This document shows, piece by piece, positions 58,474 to 64,000 of a DNA stretch of 64,000 nt. Every line of letters begins with the position of its first letter. Position 1 is the stretch's first letter. The stretch is from Actinomadura latina NBRC 106108 (GTDB lineage Bacteria; Actinomycetota; Actinomycetes; Streptosporangiales; Streptosporangiaceae): positions 62,001 to 126,000 of the forward strand of contig NZ_BCQS01000006.1 in the NCBI RefSeq assembly GCF_001552195.1, read 5' to 3'. The notes beneath the pieces were generated by a model. The model was not told where the DNA came from. It made no database searches and worked only from the letters and a program-made list of their open reading frames with translations. A program made the position numbers and the translations under genes.

Positions 58474-60959
58474 GCAAGTCCAGCCGGCTGGCCGTCCGCT
58501 ACTTCGACGACCGCGTGCTGTTCACCGACAGCGCCGCCTGGGCGTACTTCCGGCTGCCCACGGTGTCGTACGAGTTCACCACCGGTGAGGAGCGGGAGGC
58601 GCTCGCCACCAACATCACCATCGCGCTGGCGGGCATCCGGATGCAGGACGCCGAGGTGCACCTGCGGATCGCGCACCGGACGTATCCGGCGGCGGAGTGG
58701 GCGCTGGCCCTGGACCGGACGTCCGACGGCGGCGCCGGGTGGCGGGAGTACCTGGAGGAGACCTACGCGCACGTGTGGGCGAAGGACTTCTGGACCAAGG
58801 AGGTCTACCTCGGCGTCCGGCTCGGCCCGCGCGGCATGGGCGCGCACCTGTCCGGTGGCGTGCTGTCGCAGCTGCTCGGGTTCTACAAGCGCAGCGAGAA
58901 CGTGCTGGGCGTGCACGACGACGCGATCGACAAGAAGGAGATCGCGCGCTGGACGGAGCAGGCCGAACGGGTCGGCCGCGCTCTCGGCGGCTCGGCCCTC
59001 TACGCGAGGCACGCGTCGTCCACCGAGGTCGCGTGGTTGTTCCAGCACGCGGTGTCGGGGTCGCTGGCCGACCCGCCGCCGTCCGCCGTCGCGCGCAGGA
59101 CGTGGGGCAAGGGCGAGATCGAGTCGCTGGTGGAGGGCGCCATCCACAACGGGCGCTCGTACCTGCGGATCGAGCAGCCCAACTTCACGGGCGCGGGCGG
59201 CAGCGCCACGGCCGAGTCGTATGTCGCCTACCTGTCGTTCGCCCGGTTCCCGGACATGATGCCGTTCCCGGACGGCGAACCCTGGTTCCACTACGCCGAC
59301 GCCCTCCCGTTCCCGGTGGAGATCAGCGCGCGGATGAAGCTGATCCCGCCGGCGAAGGCGTCCAAGGACGTCTCGCGGAAGCTCGCGCATGCCCGCGACA
59401 TGGACCAGCACATCCGGGAGGCGGGCGCGGAGGCGCCGATCGCGCTCGCCGAGCAGATCGACGCCGCCCGGATGCTGGAGCACGGCATCACCAAGGAGCG
59501 GCTGCCGTTCGTGTACGGGTGGAACCGGCTGATCGTGTCGGCGCCGACCGAGGAGCTGCTCGCCCAGCGGGTGGACGCGGTCGTGGAGCACTACCGCGAC
59601 ATCGGCATCGACGTCGTCAACTCGACCGGCGACCAGTTCTCGCTGTTCCTGGAGTCGCTGCCCGGCGACCAGATCCGGCTGAACGCGTACGCGCAGCGGC
59701 AGCCGCTGCGGACGATCGCGGGCGGCATGCCGGTCGCGACCGTCGACCTCGGCGACCGGCCGGACGAGAACCAGGAGGGCTGGATCGGCCCCTACATCGG
59801 CGAGACGCTCGGCCGGGCCAGGGCCATCGTCCACTTCGACCCGCTGGTCGCGGCGGCCCGGAACCGCCCGACCGCGGTGGCGATCACCGGCGAGCCCGGC
59901 GGCGGCAAGACCACGCTCGCGCTGCTGCTGATCTACCAGATGGCGCTGCGCGGCGTCACGATCGCGGCGATCGACCCGAAGGGCGACGCCGAGTCGCTCG
60001 TCCAGCTGCTGAAGGCGCGGGGGAGGAAGGCGCGGATCCTGCCGCTCGGCTCGGCGGCGCCCGGCCTGCTCGACCCGTTCTCGTTCGGCGACGACCTCGC
60101 GACGATGAAGACGATGGCGACGGAGACGCTGCGGCTGCTGCTGCCGCGGATGTCGGAGGAGCGCGAGTCCGCGATGATCCAGGCGGTCGGCGCGGTCGCC
60201 AACGCGGAGCGCCCGTCGCTCGGACGCGTCGTCGACCACCTCGAAGCGGCGGACGACCCCGCGTCCAAGAACCTCGGCGCGGTGCTGCGCTCCATGTCGG
60301 AGATGCGGCTCGCGCGGCTGTGCTTCGACCCGTCCGGCGGCGAGCGCATCGACACCGAGGGCTGGACGACGGTGTTCACGCTCGGCGGCCTCACCCTGCC
60401 CGACGTCGCCGTGTCGCGGGAGGACTACTCCTACGAGCAGCGGCTGTCGGTGGCGCTGATGTACCTGGTGTCGCAGTTCGCGCGGCGGCTCATGCACGGC
60501 CTCGACCGCCGGCTGCCCAAGGCGATCTTCCTGGACGAGGCGTGGGCGATCACCTCGACACCCGAGGGCGCGAAGCTGGTGCCGGAGGTGTCCCGCATGG
60601 GACGCTCGCGTAACACCGCCCTGATCCTGGTCTCCCAGAACGCGGGGGACCTGCTGAACGAACAGGTGACGAACTGCCTGTCGTCGGTGTTCTCGTTCCG
60701 TTCCACCGAACGGGTCGAGGTCGGCAACGTCATGTCGCTGCTAGGCGTCGAGGCGTCCGACGAGCACAAGGCCGTGCTGCGCAACCTCGGCAACGGCGAA
60801 TGCATCTTCCGTGACCTCGACGGCCGAGCGGGGCGCATCGGCGTCGACCTGATCTCCGAGGAACTGCAGCGTTGGCTGGACACCAACCCGACCCGGTCAC
60901 GTCCGGGCCCGTCCGAACTCACCGTCGCGGGGGCCGAGGTCGAGGAGGTCAGTCGATGA
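58470..60959 (+). CDS. VirB4/TraC-type conjugation ATPase
   Basis: 829 residues from ATG 58470 with GGAGGG upstream. The N-terminal 430 residues are the VirB4-specific domain. The ATPase core has Walker A GEPGGGKTT and Walker B KAIFLDEAWAI, with the LVSQNAGDL and RNLGNGECIFRD motifs typical of VirB4. It would power assembly or substrate movement of a type IV secretion-like channel at the membrane. Stop overlaps the next start (ATGA), with GGAGG 8 bases before. Confidence 0.9.
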   Translation: MSKSSRLAVRYFDDRVLFTDSAAWAYFRLPTVSYEFTTGEEREALATNITIALAGIRMQDAEVHLRIAHRTYPAAEWALALDRTSDGGAGWREYLEETYAHVWAKDFWTKEVYLGVRLGPRGMGAHLSGGVLSQLLGFYKRSENVLGVHDDAIDKKEIARWTEQAERVGRALGGSALYARHASSTEVAWLFQHAVSGSLADPPPSAVARRTWGKGEIESLVEGAIHNGRSYLRIEQPNFTGAGGSATAESYVAYLSFARFPDMMPFPDGEPWFHYADALPFPVEISARMKLIPPAKASKDVSRKLAHARDMDQHIREAGAEAPIALAEQIDAARMLEHGITKERLPFVYGWNRLIVSAPTEELLAQRVDAVVEHYRDIGIDVVNSTGDQFSLFLESLPGDQIRLNAYAQRQPLRTIAGGMPVATVDLGDRPDENQEGWIGPYIGETLGRARAIVHFDPLVAAARNRPTAVAITGEPGGGKTTLALLLIYQMALRGVTIAAIDPKGDAESLVQLLKARGRKARILPLGSAAPGLLDPFSFGDDLATMKTMATETLRLLLPRMSEERESAMIQAVGAVANAERPSLGRVVDHLEAADDPASKNLGAVLRSMSEMRLARLCFDPSGGERIDTEGWTTVFTLGGLTLPDVAVSREDYSYEQRLSVALMYLVSQFARRLMHGLDRRLPKAIFLDEAWAITSTPEGAKLVPEVSRMGRSRNTALILVSQNAGDLLNEQVTNCLSSVFSFRSTERVEVGNVMSLLGVEASDEHKAVLRNLGNGECIFRDLDGRAGRIGVDLISEELQRWLDTNPTRSRPGPSELTVAGAEVEEVSR

Positions 60960-63433
60960 GGGCTCCCCGCCACCGGATGGACGCGCGCCTGCAGCGTTCG
61001 CCCGGAGAAGGGCTCGACCGCGCGGTCCTCGACCGCCGCGGCCGCCACCGGCGCCGCCCGCGCGCCCGCCGCTCCGCGGTGGTGCTGTTCCTCATGGCGC
61101 TGTTCATGGTCGGGCTGTCCCCGATGGCGGGCGCGAACCCGATCTTCCCGTCGCCCAACGACGCGTGCCGCCCTGCGGACAACCCTGCCCCCGAGCAGTA
61201 CGGGTCCGGGACGGACGGGCTGATCAAGCCGCCCGACTACCCGAACGAGAAGCTGCAGAAGACCCCGGTAGAGCAGTTGACGTACTACGACCGGTTCGGC
61301 ATGGCCGGGCAGACGTGGTACGCGGTCGACATGGGCTGCTCGGACGGCATGGCGCTGATGGGCAACGCCCTCGCCAACACCACGTTCACCATCGTCCGGG
61401 CGGTCGACCGGACGACGATCAGCATCTACCAGGCCGCCGCGTCCGACTCGCTGCTCGGCTGGCTGAAGGACACCGTCGACGGCGTCATCAGCAACATCGG
61501 CAAGACGTTCAACGCGCGCTACTGGTCGTGGGTGGTCATCCTCGGCGCGATGTGGCTCGCCTGGTGGGGGCTGGTCCGCAAGCGGGCGAGCAAGGTCACC
61601 GAGGGCGTGATCTGGATGGTCGCCGCGATGGTGGCGCTCATCTGGCTGGTCGCGCGCCCCGCCGACTTCACCACGCTCGGGACGAAGACGTCCGAGGCGA
61701 CCAGCGCCGCGTTCAACGCAGCCCTGCCGCAGAGCGACACCAAGGGCGGGACCTGTATACCGAGGCCGGACGGCAAGCCCGATCCGGCGACCTCGCAGAA
61801 CCTGGACGCGACGACCCGCAACGCCAACGGGCTGTGGGTGGCGCTCGTCTGCAAGCCGTGGCTGCAGGGCGAGTTCGGCACCACCGACCCCAACGCCAAG
61901 ATCGTCAAGGAGAACGCCGACAAGCTGCTGTGGTCGCAGGCGGTCGATCTTCCGGAGACGTACGGCGGCAACAAGGTCGACCTGGGCAAGAAGGCCGACG
62001 CCTACAAGGACGTCACGAAGAACATCAAGGACAACTACCCGCAGACGTACTCGCTCTATCAGGGGAAGAACTGGCAGAACCGGCTGGCGGTCGCGTTCGG
62101 CGGGCTGTTCGCCGCGCTGGTCGCGGGGCTGCTGATCATGGTCATCGCGATCGCGCTGATCGTCGTGAAGATCGCGTTCCTGCTGCTGCTCGTCGCGGGG
62201 CCGATCTTCCTGGGGATCGGGATACATCCGGGCATCGGACGGGTCATCGCCATCCGATGGCTCGAACTCCTGCTGTCCATGCTGCTCAAACAGGCGGCGC
62301 TGATCGGCGTCCTGTCGCTGCTGTTGTGGGCGTACAGCCTGATCCTCGGTGAGACGCTGCCCTGGGGCCTGCAGGTCCTGCTCATCGCGCTGGTGACGTT
62401 CGCGGCGTTCATCTACCGCAAGCCGTTCCAGCACCTGTTCTCCGCCGTCGGCTACTCGGCCGTCGGGTCGCGGGAGAAGAGCGAGGCGCAGCTCAACAAG
62501 TCGGTCGCGGAGGCGCGCCGGAGCACCACCGGGGTCGCGGGCGCCGTCGTACCGGGTGCCGCCGGGTACCGGCTGGCCCGGTGGGCGAAGCGCGAGGCGA
62601 CGTCCGAGGGCGTGGCGCCCGCGACGCAGGGCGACGTCGTGCCCGGCACGGCGGTCGCCGTCGCCGACAGGCGGGCGGGCGCGGGAGCGGGCGACGGCCC
62701 GTCGCCGGAGGAGGCGCCGGTGCTGGCGGCGAAGCCGCGCGGCGCGGGCGGTGCCGTGGCGGCTTCGCGGGGACGGTCCCGGCGGGGCGCGCCGCCGCTC
62801 AACCTGCCGACCCGCGCGGGCGCGCTCGGCGACCGCCAGGCGGACGGCGGGACGGCGGCGACGACCCGTCCGGGCGGCGTTTCCGTGGCGAAGGGCGGCG
62901 CGGGTGCCGGCGCGGACGCCGGCGCTGCGGCGGGCGGCGGGAAGCCGTCGTCCGGTGCGGGTCCCGGCGCGGGCACCGTCCGGCCGACCACCTGGTCGGG
63001 ACGCGGCGGTAACGGCGGCGGCGTCAGCGGCGGCGGTGGTTCCGGCGGTGGTTCCGGTGGCTCCGGCGGTTCTGGTGGCGGTTCCGGCGGTGGCGGCGGC
63101 TGGTTCGGTGGCGGCGGCCGTTCGGGCGGTTCGGTGGAACGCGGACGGGGCCGTGCGGGCGGCGGCTCAAGCGGCGGGTCCGGCGGCTCCGGCGGGTCGG
63201 GCGGTTCCGGCGGGTCGGGTGGAGGCTCCGGCGGCGGGGCGCCCGCGACGAACGTGCCGAAGCAGCGCGGCGGCTCCTCCAACGGGAACGGGACACCGCC
63301 CGCGCAGGGCCCGGGCGGCCGGCGGCAGCCCCCGCCCCTGTGGGGCCGGCGCGGCTCCGAGGACGGCCCGCCGATCCCGTTCTGGCTGCGCCCGGTGGAC
63401 CGTCCGTCCGGTGAGCCGGAACGGGACGAGTGA
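60956..63433 (+). CDS. VirB6/TrbL-like polytopic membrane protein with Gly/Ser-rich tail
   Basis: 825 residues from ATG 60956. A basic N-terminus and a signal/first helix ending at MAGA; a region with several cysteines (NDACRPAD, MGCSDG, GGTCIPRP, LVCKPWL); then hydrophobic segments at about 195-240 and a cluster at 375-490 (LLIMVIAIALIVVKIAFLLL and following). The C-terminal 300 residues are cytoplasmic-looking and low-complexity, with GGSGGSGG runs around 63030-63240. The layout fits the channel-forming VirB6/TrbL component. Stop overlaps the next start (TGATG). Confidence 0.8.
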   Translation: MRAPRHRMDARLQRSPGEGLDRAVLDRRGRHRRRPRARRSAVVLFLMALFMVGLSPMAGANPIFPSPNDACRPADNPAPEQYGSGTDGLIKPPDYPNEKLQKTPVEQLTYYDRFGMAGQTWYAVDMGCSDGMALMGNALANTTFTIVRAVDRTTISIYQAAASDSLLGWLKDTVDGVISNIGKTFNARYWSWVVILGAMWLAWWGLVRKRASKVTEGVIWMVAAMVALIWLVARPADFTTLGTKTSEATSAAFNAALPQSDTKGGTCIPRPDGKPDPATSQNLDATTRNANGLWVALVCKPWLQGEFGTTDPNAKIVKENADKLLWSQAVDLPETYGGNKVDLGKKADAYKDVTKNIKDNYPQTYSLYQGKNWQNRLAVAFGGLFAALVAGLLIMVIAIALIVVKIAFLLLLVAGPIFLGIGIHPGIGRVIAIRWLELLLSMLLKQAALIGVLSLLLWAYSLILGETLPWGLQVLLIALVTFAAFIYRKPFQHLFSAVGYSAVGSREKSEAQLNKSVAEARRSTTGVAGAVVPGAAGYRLARWAKREATSEGVAPATQGDVVPGTAVAVADRRAGAGAGDGPSPEEAPVLAAKPRGAGGAVAASRGRSRRGAPPLNLPTRAGALGDRQADGGTAATTRPGGVSVAKGGAGAGADAGAAAGGGKPSSGAGPGAGTVRPTTWSGRGGNGGGVSGGGGSGGGSGGSGGSGGGSGGGGGWFGGGGRSGGSVERGRGRAGGGSSGGSGGSGGSGGSGGSGGGSGGGAPATNVPKQRGGSSNGNGTPPAQGPGGRRQPPPLWGRRGSEDGPPIPFWLRPVDRPSGEPERDE

Positions 63434-64000
63434 TGAACCTGAACGACCGCCGGCGCAAGCTCCTGTTCGCGGGGCTCGTCGTGGTGCTCGCCGCCGTCGG
63501 CGTCTACCTGACCGTCGCCACCCCCGACCACGGCGACGACCCCCGGGAGGCGCGGCCGAGCGCCACGTCCACGGCCGGGTCGCCCGGCCCGCAGTCCCCG
63601 CCGCCCGGCATCCAGAACGCCGTGAACCCGGGCGACTTCGACATCTACCGGCTGCTGCCGTTCTCCCGGCAGGAGTTCGCCACGGCGGCGGACCTGGCCC
63701 AGCGGTTCGTCACCGCCTACGAGACGTACCGCTACGACGAGCCCCCCGAGACCTACATGGGGCGGCTGTCCGGCCTGGCGACCGGCGATCTGGTGCAGCA
63801 GCTCGGACGGAACGCGGCGACCCCGGGCCTGCTGGAGGAGCGCCGCCGCGAGCAGGTCGTCGCGCAGGGGTCGGCGTCCCTCGACCAGGTGCGCACCATC
63901 GAGAACAACTCGGTCATCTTCCTGGTGACGGGCCGCCAGCAGCTGACCAAGGGCGGCAAGGACAGCACCGCGAGCAAGCAGTACGCGGTGACCGTCGCCC
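63433..64000 (+). CDS. membrane-anchored protein of secretion-like cluster, 3' end cut by window
   Basis: 189 complete codons are visible from ATG 63433: a short basic N-terminus, one transmembrane helix (about 10-28: LLFAGLVVVLAAVGVYLTVA), a Pro/Ser/Thr-rich linker and an outside domain beginning near FDIYRLLPFSRQEF. ATAADLAQRFVTAY at about residue 80 resembles an NTF2-like start, so a VirB8-like role is possible. Start codon overlaps the preceding stop. Confidence 0.8.
   Translation, partial: MNLNDRRRKLLFAGLVVVLAAVGVYLTVATPDHGDDPREARPSATSTAGSPGPQSPPPGIQNAVNPGDFDIYRLLPFSRQEFATAADLAQRFVTAYETYRYDEPPETYMGRLSGLATGDLVQQLGRNAATPGLLEERRREQVVAQGSASLDQVRTIENNSVIFLVTGRQQLTKGGKDSTASKQYAVTVA

Noticed and set aside
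63030..63240. Gly/Ser-rich stretch as a PE_PGRS-like or separate gene
   Set aside because: It is the in-frame tail of the VirB6/TrbL-like protein and has no independent start.

Overview
The window is chromosomal DNA from a high-GC, mycothiol-producing actinomycete. Evidence: near-saturated G/C third codon positions, many GTG/TTG starts, a mycothiol S-conjugate amidase (mca) with its DUF4307 and small membrane-protein neighbours, PknB-type kinase, PhoH2, DUF1707, DUF4245 and DUF6542 proteins. The gene order fumC / kinase / class I fumarase / DUF1707 / glpX / DUF4245 / xseB-xseA / ispH / DUF6542 / rmuC / ychF is typical of Streptomyces-Actinomadura type genomes; Actinomadura or a relative is my best guess, which is inference.

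Layout. 1-8.4 kb: a cut-off alpha/beta hydrolase, a membrane protein, a VWA protein with its MoxR-type AAA ATPase, and divergently a FIST sensor protein, a ROK sugar kinase and threonine dehydratase. 8.4-13.4 kb: two tandem secreted M1 peptidases and two tandem RDD membrane proteins. 13.4-18.5 kb: hppD with a divergent Lrp/AsnC regulator, greA, DUF4307, mca and a coupled small membrane protein, and a TPR-like protein. 18.5-24.7 kb: an FMN-binding protein, RNase Z, a flavoprotein reductase, then a decayed serine recombinase abutting a thioredoxin-domain (DUF255) gene that carries a 21-bp in-frame insertion with stops at its CHWC motif: apparently the scar of a lost integrative element. 24.8-32.6 kb: NlpC/P60 peptidase, MFS exporter with TetR, cis-prenyltransferase, PhoH2, and a wall hydrolase behind a perfect CRP box. 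32.6-41.2 kb: class II fumarase, Ser/Thr kinase, class I fumarase with an EamA transporter, a divergent MocR regulator, a small protein and an MFS permease. 41.3-53.9 kb: drug-type ABC transporter, DUF1707, glpX, TetR, DUF4245, xseBA, MarR, ispH, DUF6542, rmuC, ychF.

53.9-64 kb: after a 485-bp lower-GC non-coding stretch, a compact conjugation/type IV secretion-like operon runs off the window: TcpC-like, small two-TM protein, TcpE-like, a MinD-like protein whose Walker A lysine is replaced by Gln, a 52-residue ORF coupled on both sides, a VirB4-type ATPase, a VirB6/TrbL-like membrane protein with Gly/Ser-rich tail, and a membrane-anchored protein. No relaxase is visible. The TcpE and MinD-like genes are joined by an apparent one-base frameshift.

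Patterns across the window: short tandem duplications (13-21 bp) at or over stop codons of at least six genes; a dispersed palindromic repeat that in two places is translated into gene termini; several leaderless-looking starts; convergent genes sharing CTAG stops. No rRNA, tRNA or CRISPR array was found.
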